Assembly: GCF_000003605.2 (NCBI RefSeq)
Contig: NW_003116454.1
Coordinates: 38,012-67,829, forward strand
Direction of reading: 5' to 3'
DNA: 29,818 bases
From: Saccoglossus kowalevskii
Lineage: Eukaryota > Hemichordata > Enteropneusta > Harrimaniidae
Part shown: piece by piece, positions 1 through 14,100 of the stretch
Layout of the letters: every line of letters starts with the position of its first letter
Numbering within the stretch: position 1 is the first letter of the stretch
Made by a program: the position numbers and the translations under genes
Notes under the pieces: model-generated
Databases searched by the model: none
Told to the model about the DNA's origin: nothing
The model's input: only the letters and a program-made list of their open reading frames with translations

Positions 1-1953
1 CTTCAAGAAAGAAAGAGAATTGTTTGTTACTATATAGGTGACTTGTTTTGTTTATAAAATATATCAATTTCATTTCAACAAATTAAAAATTCCTTAATAG
101 CAAAATGTTTTTGAAGATCACTATATGAATGTATGAATTCATCAAATCAGTGGTGCGTCATATCAGCTGATGTGGCAACATTCCATGTGTTGAGTTCACA
201 GTGGTACAAATCTTATACGAATTGTACATCTACAGTGTGATATAGTGTAGTGATTCAGACTGTAGCTGTGGCTTCCTGATTAAACTTGTTTTTTGTTGTT
301 GCAAACTTATCTTTGCGTTCAAACAGAGTTTAAACAGAATCTTATAAAGTGCTTCTGCATGAACACTACCGATTGCCTTATAGTGATTAGGGACAATCCC
401 ACGTCTGTTTCAATTATTAGTGTCACACAGCATTAGGAGAATGTAGGAACTACTCAACTGAAGACATCACATAATAAGTTCTTTATAAGCTATTTCCCTG
501 ATCATGTGCAGTTATAGTAATAATGTTTAAAAACAAAGAGGTGTGTTTACTTATACTGTACCATCATTTTTATCTTCATCTTGTTTTTTTTTAAAATCTA
601 TATCTGATTTATTTTAATATGAAGGAACTAAACGTATCTTGCTCATTAAATTACCCCATATATTTTTTGAAATTCAATACAAAACCACCAAGCTTCTAAA
701 ACGTGACTCTGAAATCTCTTCCTCCCCGAAGGCAAACTCCGATATAGTACTATTATTGCGAAAAAAGTGAATGACAGTGCTTATAATGGCATATTAAATG
801 TTGTTTTGAAATGAAAGCTTAGCAGCAAAATCTTTGTATGTCGTGTAACTGCATCTGAGAATGGTCAAAAGAGGCAATCGTGAACTGAATTATTTATGCG
901 TAAACGTGTTTATTTATGTGCTACATCTTGCCAATGCTTGATCGCTATCGGCAATGAGATGTGAGGTAAGATTATGTTATTGTCGATTGTGACTAGACTC
1001 CTCACAGACTTCTTACTGAACGTTCTGCATCTCACTGCTGTCTCTCGGTTCGTAACACAATGTTTTCACTTTGTACATTTTTGTTTCCATCGTTTTAAAG
1101 TTTTTTTGTATCATAGCAAGCTGTGCCAAAAAAAGCCTGCAATCACTTTTGACATTGTTCATCCTGATATTATGTAGTTGAAACTGGTTTTATAATATTG
1201 AAGATTTTTCTTCATGTTGATCTTCGTGATTTAATTAGTAGATTCAAGTCGTTATATGCTGCAGAGATTCTGAATTGCATATTTTCCCGATGAGCTCACT
1301 TGTAAACCATTGTCGTCACTCCTATGATTAACTCCATCAAAGGAGAATGTTTGCACTAAATTTTGTGGGTTTTTTGGTGGGAATTTCAGTTTTGAATTCA
1401 GCAGTAGCTACTTCACATTTTACACTTCCTTTGATATAATGTAATAGAGAAGGAACTAAGGAACATAATTTTCACATTATAATGTACTGTTGTATGTATG
1501 TATGGTTTTGCATGACAGCGTAGAGTAGCGCAAGTGTATCGCTTATTTCTGCATTACCATAAGCTAATCCCATGACTATTCGACCTTGGTTTTGATAATT
1601 TCAAATGCATCTATTTTTCATGAGATGGATATTACAGCTGGGAAAAAATATGATTTTCATAAAAAAAAAATCCGGAAAACATGCCTTTTTAGCTAGCAAG
1701 TTATTTTAGCTAATTTAATCTGTATTTTCACTATTTGAAGATAAAGCTGTTGGCACTTGAGTTCAATTAAGATTCTGTTAATTTAAGGCCTTAATTTGAG
1801 CTAAATTTGCTTTTTAAGGCATGTAGCTACACGTATTTCAAAGTGTTTTACACTATGTGATGATTTTTACCATCTTCATCTGCATGTATTATTTCCCTTT
1901 TTCTTTTATCAAAAGTAAAAAAAATATTAAATCATTATTTTTTTTCATTTCAG
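1..1953. other. Non-coding sequence upstream of the first coding exon
   Basis: No convincing coding exon is visible here on either strand. Open frames are short and AT-driven, including the 67-codon one at 974-1177. The stretch ends in a pyrimidine-rich tract and CAG at 1951-1953, a good 3' splice site. The region is therefore probably the last part of a 5' UTR intron of the downstream WD40 gene, with the promoter either within it or beyond the left edge. A donor-like GAG|GTAAGA sits at 963-971 and could end a non-coding first exon, but nothing else supports it. No CpG-rich stretch or clear TATA/Inr pair marks a promoter. Confidence 0.5.
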
Positions 1954-2108
1954 TTGTGGCATTGTAAATTAATAATGGCAAATATATCATCATTACCGCT
2001 TGGAAGACAGTGGACGACTACATTATCTGATTTGCAGCTTGCTGAGAAAGCACCGATTGCTTCAGACAACCGAGAGACATACATCTTTGAATTGGACGGA
2101 CAGCTCAG
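1954..2108 (+). CDS. WDR89: WDR89 coding exon 1 (5' UTR 1954-1974, CDS from 1975)
   Basis: The acceptor is a T-rich tract followed by CAG at 1951-1953. Translation starts at ATG 1975 (M-A-N-I-S-S-L-P) and runs 134 coding bases to the donor AG|GTATCT at 2109. That leaves two bases of a split serine codon (phase 2). The end of the exon encodes TYIFELDGQL, matching the first propeller strand of the family (TYLLGID in the human protein). No in-frame stop separates the ATG from the acceptor, so an upstream start in another exon remains possible. The donor is weaker than the consensus GTAAGT. Confidence 0.85.
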
Positions 2109-5100
2109 GTATCTCTTGGGATAAGTGTTTACATAATTGCAAGATGCATTGTTTGCATTTGTTCCGCCTGTCACTAAAAATGATGCTAAATTTCTTTCTT
2201 GTAAATTGTATTTTTTTTACTACAAATGAAATTCACATCGTCAGACTTGTACTGCTATTTATAGATATTTTCAATCACTGACATTGTCTGTTGTTTACAA
2301 AAATTGATCACCCCCCCCCCCCCAAACTATAACTAATTTATTGCGAAATAAATTTTTTTTTAATAAAAGTGCCCTGGTCAGTCATTACATAATGTGTATG
2401 GATCTACATCAAACCAGGTTTAAACTATTGTAAGGGATTGATGTAGCTGCAAGTTCTGATTCTGAAATATATCTTTCATATTATTTTCAAAAGATTAAGC
2501 AAACAATATATTGGATCTTTTTTTACAGTTGCAACTCTGATGGTGATCCACTTGTTGCTGCAGCTGGATCCAACAATTCTATTAAAATATATTCAAGAAA
2601 TCGTCTTACAAATGTAGCTCACCTAAAAGGTAAGTCTCAACTTTATCAAAATAAGATCACCAGTACTTTGGGTTGAAATAGATTGATTTGAACTTGATTG
2701 GTAGTGCTAGGATTTAAATGTGTTGTGTTTGTGAGGGGGTGTGACAGTCGTGCTGTTTTTTTTTGCTTTTTTTGTGTTTTTGGGAGGGGGTTGATAACAT
2801 TGGCATTTAGATTGCGGGCTTTGTGAGTCAATCTCATTAATATTCTTTGCATTAAAAGTAAGAAGAATATACATTACTAGCTTAAACTAGCATTAATAGC
2901 ATTACTAGCTTAAACTAGCATTACTAGCTTAAACTAGCATTACTAGCATTACTAGCTTAAACTAGCATTACTAGCTTAAACTAGCATTACTAGCTTAAAC
3001 TAGCATTAATAGCATTACTACATGTAGCTTAAACTAGCATTACTAGCATTTTTTAATTTATCCTTAAAAAGTGGATTAATATCAAATAGTAACAAACCAA
3101 ATTTTACCATGGTAACATGTGCATGATTGAATTGGTAAGCTTAGATGGGATTATTAGAATCTCAGTCCCTAGTAGTTCAAGTGGTGCGTCAATAACGCCA
3201 TGCAAATTACATTTATTTGTCACACAATAACACTCCGAAAATAGAACACTCGCATTTGTTTGCATCATAGCGTCAGTGAACAAAGCGTTCTCATAAACCC
3301 AGAATTCTTGCTTAGATATACGTGTATTGTATTTGACAACTTGCGAATCGGCATCTGCTTTCCTTTTTACTCATTTTTAGTCCCTGCTTCCATGTGTCCA
3401 TGCGTTTCTCGGCTGTTTACAGATGGATTTTTTTCTTCTTACAATCGGGAACCGGATCTCGGCTGCTTATTGATGGATTTTGTTCAAACTTGGTACATAC
3501 ATTAGATATTATTGGTCCTCGATGCAGATCACTTTGTTTTTCAGGTCAAATTCAAAATGGCTGACTGGTTGCCATTTTGTTTTAATGAATGTGGTTCTAG
3601 AGTCATATCTCCAACATGATTTGGCTGATTATGTTCATATTTTATATATTTATATATATGCCTTATACATCATGTCATAGATATACAGATATATTGGTTT
3701 GATGATCTGATTCAAAATGGCCGACTGGTGGCCATTTCGTTTGAATTAATGCTGTTCCAGAGCAATATCTCTCAATGTAGACAAGTACTCGTACTATATA
3801 TTACTATAAAAAAACATATAACTTTGATTTGATGACTTGTGGGGATTGAGCCATACATGGCTTGTTTTGTTATTGTTGGTCAAATTAGGGTATAGAAATC
3901 AATTTTGTTCATTTATTGACTGACTCACTTATAATACTATGAGAAAGTTGCTAAATTTTATTTTTCATTTGCATTTCAACGTATGATGGATGCAACTTCT
4001 ATTCCATCTTCTCTTCTATAGTAGTTAGATGTGGAATAACTGAAGATATTCACAGCAGATATTCCGGTACATCGTTTAAACAGCAGTAAAAATGTACGGC
4101 AATCGTTGTTACCGGTACATACTTGTTAATTTGGTCAATCATGTTATCAACATTTGTATTTTGTTTGACAGAAAAGTTGTCTGGGTAATTATTTCTATAG
4201 TCTATGCCGAATTAGTATTTCATAAAAAAATAAATATGAATCATCAGGATTGTTTATGACAACCATAAGTACCCATGACAACGAAAAGAATCCATCTTTA
4301 ATTATTTATGATTTTTTCACAATGTACAAAGTAAACTTTTTGAAATGTATGTATGAAAAAATAATTGTTCAAAAGTTGCTCAAAAATCTGTTTTGATCTA
4401 TTTTTGTGCAAGAGATAACATTTTTTCATCTGCTTTTTGTGAAGCATCAAATAAAACCATACAATTTGTGGAAATTCAAGAAATCGTTTTCAAATGTAGA
4501 CAAAACTACCCAAATGAAGCTGTCAATGGCGACCTTCCACAATTGATACAAATTGCTGAAGACAGCTGTTCGCACACAATTACGTCATTTTTACAAATGT
4601 TGTTGTTCAGTTCGTTTACCATTTGACAGCAGACAACTTCTGACAATTCTGAATGCTGTAGACATTTAGAGTAAATTCAACCCGTTGTCTGACATTTGAC
4701 TATTTATATTCAACCTGTAATTTGAATTATGTAAATTTGGAGACTTTCGAAATTGTGTATCAGTAATATGTTCACTAGGGACTACTGAAGTTTGTCAAAC
4801 ATTAACTGTTCTCATAAACGACATTGAATGTCTCGCGATGTCAGCATTTTTTTGCCGCAGAAATTTAACGTTTTCCAATGCATGCCATGTACATGTAGTA
4901 ACTCCACATTTATATTCAAATGCGTACTATGACCTTTGACCACCAGTAAGTACAATTATGTAGGTGCATTTTATTATGAATTTGCTTTGTATTTAAAAAC
5001 AATAAATTTGTGATACTACGATATATATATGTGTTCGTTAAAAAAAAAAAATGACAAGTTTTCACAGAACCTACCACTACTTTAATACCAATATTGAGCA

Positions 5101-8100
5101 AATCAGAAACAATGAATATGCAGTACTGTATTTTCTTTATTATAAATGCATCTATAGAACACACATATTAGAACATAAAAATCATGTTGTATTTTGGATC
5201 ATTAAAATATGATCGAGTTTGACATATAACCTTCGTCGCTTATTAAAATGAATGTGCTACTAATAGAGCAAATACAGTAGACGAAAGTCTATATACAAAC
5301 TTGAGATATTGACAAATGGCAAGTGGGGGATAATAAAAATTTGTTGTGAGCAACGATATAGAGAACTGTATGTGCGAGTTGACCCCACCCTATGAGTGTT
5401 CTAATGACTCAGTCACTGTAATCCCCACAAAAGATATAATTAGCTTTTAAAGTGGGGGAGTCGTCACCTGTGAATGCTTCAAATGGCCATAGCCGGTCAT
5501 TGTTTACAAACAAGCGTCTACCCATGAGCCTTTGCGTTTTTAGCATGTATTATTATAGTCGTTTGGGACTCGATTCCCGCTTTGCACAGGTGATGACCCT
5601 CTCACTTTAACTTTACATTTTTTTTCCATAATAGTAAGTTATTCACGAATGAATTTTCTTGCAAATCTGCGAAGTTCTTTTTAATTAATTTTTCAAATTA
5701 TAATGTCATCAGACTGCTGTTACCATATTACATGAAGTATGAGAATTTGCTTTGAGGTAATCTTCAGATCTGATTAGTTTTTGGTTTAAAATCAGACTGA
5801 AATAAATACCTAGTTTGCATATTAATTACTTAATTTTTAGATGATTTTGGTGATTATGCATAATAATTAGATTATTTAATATGTTTCTGTTTGATGAAAG
5901 TGTTAATTATTTCAAGAAAAACAGCAGAGCTATTCATGTTACTGATTGTTCGTAATCCTTCAGCGTCAACATTGACTTCTTGAAAACTACCAGCTCAATT
6001 GCTTTGGGTGGACCTCTCTCAGATTTGTTCCCTTGTTATGATATCTTCAAATCTCTAATTTTAGTGAATATTTTTGATAAAAATAGTTATTTTTTGACTT
6101 CTTGAAAACAACTAGCCCAATTGCTTTGATATTTTATACCGTTGTTCATTTTAGTTACAATACCTTCCATTCTCTAATTTTAATAATTATTTTTGTCTTT
6201 TTGGGTAAAAAAATGCTAATTTTGACTGTCTTACTGCAATACTGTATGTACAGTGGGCTGCTTGTCTAAATTTATTTTTTGTAATTTATTAAATACATGT
6301 ATGTATATATATTACAATGTTGTTATTTAAGCTGAAATCGGACAATTTTGATTACTTCCTTGAATTTCTATTAATGATGACACAAAACACTGCGCAGTGA
6401 ATGCATTCATGCGAGAACAATACAGTGTGACTGGAAAGACGAAATGGTGAAATTGAGTGAAACTAATTCAAAGAACTGACAGTATTTCTGAGTCTGACAT
6501 GTGTTACGTAAAGCATTGTCAGTTATCGCTATGACGTTACTGACAGGCGTTTGCTCTGTGCCATGATTTAATTATAGATTTAATAGAACTCCATTAAAGA
6601 ATCTAATACCATCAGTAAGGTGTAACTAGAGAAAGATGATAAAGAAAATGCGCATGCATGCATTAATATCTGAGATGATCGATGTACAAAGAACTCCTGT
6701 ATGTCAGCGGTAAATCAGCTCTATTGAAGCGCATGACAGAAACATTGAAAATACTGAAAACTAATTACAAATTCACACGAGAATTTAAAATTTATTGGAA
6801 TTCTACATAGCATATAAAGTACCGGTATCATTCAAAATTGTTTTGACGAAGTTTAATCAGCTCAGGTGAGTTAAATTTGTGATCAAATATGCAAATGATC
6901 TTGTTATCGATCAGATGATACTGTTTATGAAAGCCAAGAAACGGAAGATTCTATGTTTTGTGTTTTACCACTGATCTCGAGTACATTTAAAACTAAGTGA
7001 ATATGCCTAAAATATCAAAATAGTGAAATAAATAGCAAAAATTAAACGTCATTCTACAGTATTATTACATGGTTCAGAGATTTTTATAGAAGTCATGTGA
7101 TTTTTATTTTTTGTTGAACTTTGATCTTCATTGATTTTTAGTCTTTCTGCCATTCCAGAACCTGAACTTGGGTATACATTAAACATACTTCATTCAAAAC
7201 TTCTATGTTCATAGAACATACAAGTATTGGCTCTTTGTTGCTCATCATTTTTTCCCAGGTTGTATTCAAAATGGTTCCTTTCCCATATGTTCCACTTTTG
7301 TCTGGCATTTGTCTCATAAGAGATCACTTTGAAAAAGTACCAACAGGGGCTATGTCATTTTCAATGACGTGTAATTTAGTCCATGTCGAAACAGGGACTT
7401 ATGTTTTGGGTTTCTGTCTGTGCATCAGTACATGCAAATGTTAATCTAACCTACATGTACATCATTTTGTACATCAAGTTTGTTCAAAGTTGGCATTAAG
7501 GAAGAGACATATTCACAGTGTGTTGTGTGTAAATGTTTTACACCTTTGATCAACTGCTGACCATTTTAATTTTCAAAAAAACCACCAAAGATTTGCTTTT
7601 GAACATGTCAGCATTTCTTGGGCATGCAGTTGAGGAAATGCACTGCATTAAATTGAATTGTTCACCACACAATTCTTAATTTCAAAAACTGGCAAGGTTT
7701 TAATAGTTTCACTATGTTCAGTGTTTTTGTACGAGGTGACAGTTGCGGACACTCATGTCTCCCCCGATTTTGTTTTCATGTATAACTACTGATGGCACAT
7801 ATAATGTATAAATAACAATGCGAACAAAAAATCTACAAGTCTGAAATTACTCGGCACATACTTGTTCAGTAACCTGTTTCAACATATCGCTCATTGATAT
7901 TTTGTTAACACTGTAAGTAACACTGATGGATGATTCTCCCCTATCACAAATTCTCTACGGACTTCAAGCTTTCAGACAGTGACACAAATAATCATTAAGT
8001 ATGCTTTCTACATGTGGCATTTTTGTTTAATGAGCAGCACATTGATTGCCTTATACTCAGAAACTAATGCATCTTAGCGATAAACCTCGTCTAATGGTTG

Positions 8101-11100
8101 TTTTTAAATAGTTGGGTTATCGGTGTTGTCGCTGACAAGAATTCTGATTGCTCTTTCATGTCCATTCTGTTAATCTTATGCTATTGACTTAATGACAATA
8201 TGGTTATTGATTTCAGTTTCCACTATTGCGATGGATTTATTTGCTATGATGACCGAAAAAATACATGTATCATGTTGCATTTGGATTAACTTAAGCAGTA
8301 CGTACGTGTGGTGAAAGTCTTGGCAAACAAAGAAAAAAAAACATTACTACAATGTAGAAAGTAGAATTTTAGCCACTAAAAAACTCTGTTTAATATGTTT
8401 CTCTTATGGGATTATTTGACCAGAAATAACACCATCTATTCGTCATCAGTCGCCTGTAAATGTAAATGTCGCCTCTTAATTGTCTTGAACATACCTAATT
8501 AACACCCAAAAGTGTTTGCCGTGCCCCGTGTGAATGCATGTCAACTTGCTCTGAGGAAGTCATGTCATGTGACTTTTAACAGTAATTTTCAATGCTTTTC
8601 AACTTCCTTGTATACTGGTTTCCTACTGTGTATGTAGTGTACGTCTTCCGGTTTATGTACTCTGCCTCCTAATGCAGGGGAATGTGACCCGGCCATAACC
8701 AAGAGCTATCGTTCTTTGTTTGGTATGTGATTGTTAGATGGTATGTAATTGTTAGATGGAATTAATTTTGACATAGGTGCAATTAGCTGTATTAAATAAA
8801 TTTAGACCAAAGTTAGTAATTAAGCTGCAAGAACTATAACAAAATCATTCAACTATGACCTGAAAAATACTCCCAATACATTCTCTTACGATAGAACTGA
8901 ATGCGAACCATTACATACATGTGGGGATTTTAGGGACACCCCTTTGTTACCTTATACCAATCCTCTTTACTAACCATAATGCAGTGTGATAATGACATCA
9001 TACATGTAATGTCCTATGCAACCATGAATCCTTTGTTTACCCTGTTCTTGTTTTTGATATTAGCCTGCTGCCCTGCAGGGCTGTCAGATTCTTACGCAAG
9101 GTATATTTAACTAATGATTAATGATACTGATGCGAGTAAATATACCAGACATGATTCTGATCAGTCTCGATTGTTATCAGATGCAGCATGTCCTGATGGT
9201 ATACAACAACAAGAGAATCATTCTCAATGCCATTATTTATATGTGTAAATATTATTTTGACACTTCTCGTAAAATTTTGTGAAGCTTAATTCTCAGATGC
9301 ATCTGTAACTCCTGTGTGTTATTCAACACGTGTATTTCAGCCAGTAATTTTTCTAATATTCAATAAACATACCATATTAATTACTGTGAATTATATTCAG
9401 AGCAAGTTAAATTTTTTTTAATCTAGTCTGAGAGATTTTTACATGTACCTAGAAAGCAAATTTGCACTTTTGAATATTAAAAAATTGAAAAAAAATACAA
9501 ATTTTCACGAGGTAAACCTGAAAGTACGAAATCATATTTCTGAAAAACAAGAGTAGACCACAATATTGTAGCTTTGCACATATATATACATGTACTTGTC
9601 AATGTTGCACTCAAAAAATAACAAATAACATTCAAACCTATTTATTTCAAAAATATTGGTGAATAAAAAACTTTGCAGTGGCATGCGTGCATTCCTGGAT
9701 CTTCCTAAGTTCTCGTAGCTGCATATGTTGATCGAGTGCCCATGAGTGCACTCTGTCATAAAGTACTGTGCATAGAACTGCAGTGTTTATTCTGTCTTCG
9801 TAAGAGTACGCGCTATGTAATACATTCTGTCAGAATAAAGGGGTCTTGAGTTCTCCTAGATAGACAGCATTCTTACGGTCGAAAATTAACACCATTAGCG
9901 TTCTACTCAGACACACAAGTTTGATACTCGTGAAGCGTTGGATATTTCATGCGACTCATTATAAGGGGACAAACAATATAATTGATGAAATGGCACTTTA
10001 TATTGTATGTATACTTGATTCAATTTCAGACAAAAAAATTGGTGATGACATTTATTCAGTAGGCAGTATGGTTTCTTCTATGTACTTTGTTAGCATTCAA
10101 ATCATGCGTTAGATTTATTTAAACAGCCAATGTAACCTCTTAGCTAACTTGCTGCGTCTCAGACGCATAGAGATTTTTCATGACACAACTAATTCTGATA
10201 ATTCCATGGCATATTGACGCATCAGCAAATCAGTGTAGAAAAACAGTCACCATAGCGATTTAGTTTGTGATTCCAGTAGTTCCCAACAGCTACATGCACA
10301 ATCTCTGAATCCAAAAATTAACATACTTTACTGCCATTCCAACACATTTCAATGCACTGTCAGTGCAGCTAAAGTATGGATGGATATCTCCAACAACATG
10401 AATGCTTGTAACTTTTAAGAAGAGACTTACATACTTCATGTTAACAAACAAACTGACACCAAGTACATGTATAATGTGTATGTGCAGTTACCTAGCAACC
10501 AGCAACTGCATTTCCTATGGATCATTGTCTTCATAAAATTCAACTGTACATCTCCCACATATTGTGCAATGCATACTACTGTGAGATGTGATAAAAAAAG
10601 GAGAAAAAACTTTGAATGTTTTGCCTGCAGGTTTCTTTCTCATTCATATGTGGATTATCAGACAGATTACGCTTTAAAGTTGATGGAACCTGCATTCTCT
10701 TCATCCTATTTGTCATTTTATACACTTACGATTGTCGATGTGCCTGTCGGGTATAATAACTGTCGCTGTTTGTATATATTCACGATATTGATATTCTTTA
10801 TGGGGGGGCTTTATCGTGAATAATGAATAAGTCTTGTACCATGGAAAGTTCAATATACTGCCCTGAACGTAGGCTAGTGTACTGATTTCAAGTAAAAATT
10901 TATCCACGTACCTTAGGCTCTTTGAGAAAATATCAGTATATGTATAACTATGTGTAGCATTTTCACACTATTCTGTGAATCAAAGTATTCTGTATTAAAG
11001 TATTGTTTACTGATTGCAGTGGTACATGTATTTCCCACCATTTTACACAATAATGGCAGCCATTTTAAATACAAAATCTGTGAAATCTAAACACATTGTT

Positions 11101-14100
11101 CATTCAATGTTACTTTCCTTGCAACTGATTCCTATATTTAAATAACCGTCAATCTATTTTTGTATTCTTCCCTATTAGGACATTCTGAGACCCTCACAGG
11201 TATTCGGTTTGGTCACAGGAACCCAAACTTGGTCTACACCTCATCCCGAGATGGTACAGTCAGGTAAGCTCAGCGTCTAATGAGAATATCATTTTTTTTT
11301 CACAGGAGATAATTAAGATTTAAGTAGATAAAATTAATGTAATGACGTGAATAATTGGGTGTTATAAAGGTATAATTGTAATTTTACTACTTTACCGGTA
11401 TTAAAAACTTTGTAATTTCTTCTGATATCAATATTTATAATAGCATTATGATAAATCAATTTTTGTGTTAGCCGCTGTAACTTAATCGCTGTCTTTGTAA
11501 CCTTAGTTAAAAAGTTGACTGCATTGTTAAGCCCTAAAAAAGAAAAGTTTCACACTAGAATAAAGCTGTTTACAAGAAAATGTTCATTCATGGTCACCTA
11601 TTCCTATGATTGCAATGTAGTGAAGGAAAATAATCACACATTTATTGTTGAAAGAGACAGTGATATAAAAAATTTAATTTTCGCAAATCTGATAGGACCA
11701 TGTGCATTTAGAGTGTTTTATACCCTAGAGGTTAAGTTAAGAATGTAAACAACCGTGAATGTTTCCATGTGGTGAGTCATTTCCAGTCATTCAGCTATCA
11801 TCTACTTTAATACATGTATTAGGCTATTCCAGATATTTTATCGATGCACTTTAATAAAAAAATCTGACTCAATTCCTGCCTGTGATTGTGATCCTAAAAT
11901 CGTATGCTGATGAATAAAATTAAGACATCTTGTTTTATTACAAGTATCTTGTGAAGCATATTATTATACGTCTTAGAAATGTAATGTAGCATATAGCTGA
12001 GCCCGATCATGTAAAAAAAAACCTAGTTTTTAGCTCTGCTGTCGACTTTGTCGAGCGGAGCTTATCATATGAGTGATTGTCCGTTGGCGTTGTCGTCCGT
12101 CGTCCGTGTTTTACTTTTTTGACTTCTTCTTGAAAACTACATGCCTGAATGCTTTGATACTTGGTGTATATGTACCTTGGGTAGACTTCTCTCAGATTTG
12201 TTCATTTCATGATGATATCTTCAATTCTCTAATTTTGGTGAATATTTTTGTCATTTTTGGTAAAAAGTGATATTTTCGACTTCTTGTTAAAAACCTCAAG
12301 TCCAATTGCTTTGATATTACATATATAGGTACTACATGTGGTTCTAACTCAGATTTGTTTCATGATGATATCTTTAATTCTCTAATTTTGATGAATATTT
12401 TTATAATTTTTGTATGCATTACTATAGTTACACGGTAAGTAACCTAATTAATTCTTAATTAGAAAATAATGATTAATTCACTTCCCCTGTCGCTACCTTA
12501 ATAAATATATAGTTTAATTGCTTGACAAAATACTAATCAGTTGCCATGGATCTGTATAATTCAGCTTACTGAAAATCCTGAAAATATAAATGAATATGTT
12601 GCATATATATATATATTTATGCTATAATTTCAACATTTTGCAATAAACATTTCTCCTTTCAACCAAATCTGAATGAAGCCATGATACTTACCAAAGCACT
12701 GGGAAAGGGAAAGCACAAAATTATGTCGCTAATGAACATATCATTTTGTATTCTTAAGGCAGTGAATCGGTGAGTTTTACTGGGGTATTAGGGAGTCACA
12801 GTTGCTTTTACTGGGGTATTAGGGAGTCACAGTGACTTTTACTGGGGTATTAGGGAGTCACAGTGACTTTTACTGGGGTATTAGGGAGTCAGTGACTTTC
12901 TCTTGGGTGTTCGGAAGTCACAGCAATTCTCCTTATATTTTCCCCTCATAAATGCAAAAATTGCTGAAATTGTGTTTTCTCTGACATTATTTGACTTAAA
13001 ATTGTATATATTCATTCTACATCATGTTATAGATATACAGATGTATTCAATAAGGATGACTAGTGGCTATTTTGTTTTAATTAATTCTGTTCCACAGCAA
13101 TATATCTCTCAATATGGACAAGTACTCCTTTGACGATCAGATACAAGATGACTGAATGTCAATCATTTCAGTGTTAACAAATCACCATAATCAAGCATCA
13201 GCTTCTGGATCCATATTTCTGACATGTTTATGTTTGAATTATCTTACTAATAAACAAAATTAAATCTTTAAGTTTGATAACTAACAGGAACTGTGTCATG
13301 CATGGCTTGTCAATATTTTTATCAAAGTAGACCATAAAAACATTTTACCAGACAATTGGACAAGCCCACTCGTGAATTACTGGTGCCAGCATACTAGCAA
13401 ATATTATTTTCAAACACTGCTATAATGAAATCAGCTGTCTAAAATTTATCTCGCATTTGTATAGCCATATATCATATATCTACCCATTTCATCAAGCATT
13501 CTATCAGTGTTCCAGTAACTTTAACACTCTCCAGCTTACAATGAAGATAGTTTTTACTTAAATTCATACATTAAATTTCTGCTGCCCTGGAGTCTTTTCA
13601 ACCAGAAGCATTTAGTATTTTGTTAACAGAACAACCCAGTGCACTAAAATGTGCGGCATTTCCATTAACCATCGATTGCAATTGAAAAGATTCTGAAGCG
13701 TATATCTGTACATTTAATACATCAGGAATCGGAAACCATCAATTTTTTTAACTGTATGTTGTAAATTAAAGTCGGTGAACTTTATCTTTTTAGCGAATTC
13801 CAACATTAGGTTTGAATAAGTAGTGCATATGTCATTAAGTGTAGGTATTCAGTGTTACTTGCAGAACACACACTCCATTAATGTTTCCTCTCCTGGACAA
13901 TCACTGTAGCGGTTTGTCGGTTTGCCGTAGTAACCAAGGTCATATACAGACTATATTAGCTGCCAGATTGATGACAATCTTAACGTTAAATGACAACCCT
14001 TTTTTTTTCTTAAAGGCATGAGAATTCTTTGTAATACATGCTTTATTTATAATATCACTTAATAGGATTCATTATGGAAACACAATTCCCCCAATCAAAT

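Larger units (their letters stand above)
2630..11178 (+). other. WDR89 intron 2 (8.5 kb)
   Basis: This large GT-AG intron holds a 19-bp tandem array (about 2873-3051), dispersed repeat copies (about 3405-3872 and 5965-6240), a candidate MITE (5447-5610), a short direct duplication (8722-8759) and a 12-bp palindrome (9070-9081). The rest, including 7450-11170, is AT-rich sequence without recognisable genes. The open frames at 7205-7444, 9921-10112 and 10467-10823 have no visible domain, splice logic or coding-type composition. Confidence 0.85.

Noticed and set aside
1950-2281. Minus-strand (1950-2174) and plus-strand (2000-2281) open frames over exon 1
   Set aside because: They are shadows of the real WDR89 exon in other frames.
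4393-4626. 77-codon open frame with cysteines
   Set aside because: It starts at TTG, not ATG, and has no family resemblance. It sits in non-coding intron sequence.
5404-5411. AP-1-like TGACTCA site
   Set aside because: A single seven-base match is expected by chance in 30 kb.
9070-9081. GCCCTGCAGGGC 12-bp palindrome as a regulatory site
   Set aside because: It is a perfect palindrome but short, with no supporting context.
10467-10823. 118-codon plus-strand open frame as a gene
   Set aside because: It has no recognisable domain and an AT-driven composition. It lies deep inside intron 2, with no splice or homology support.
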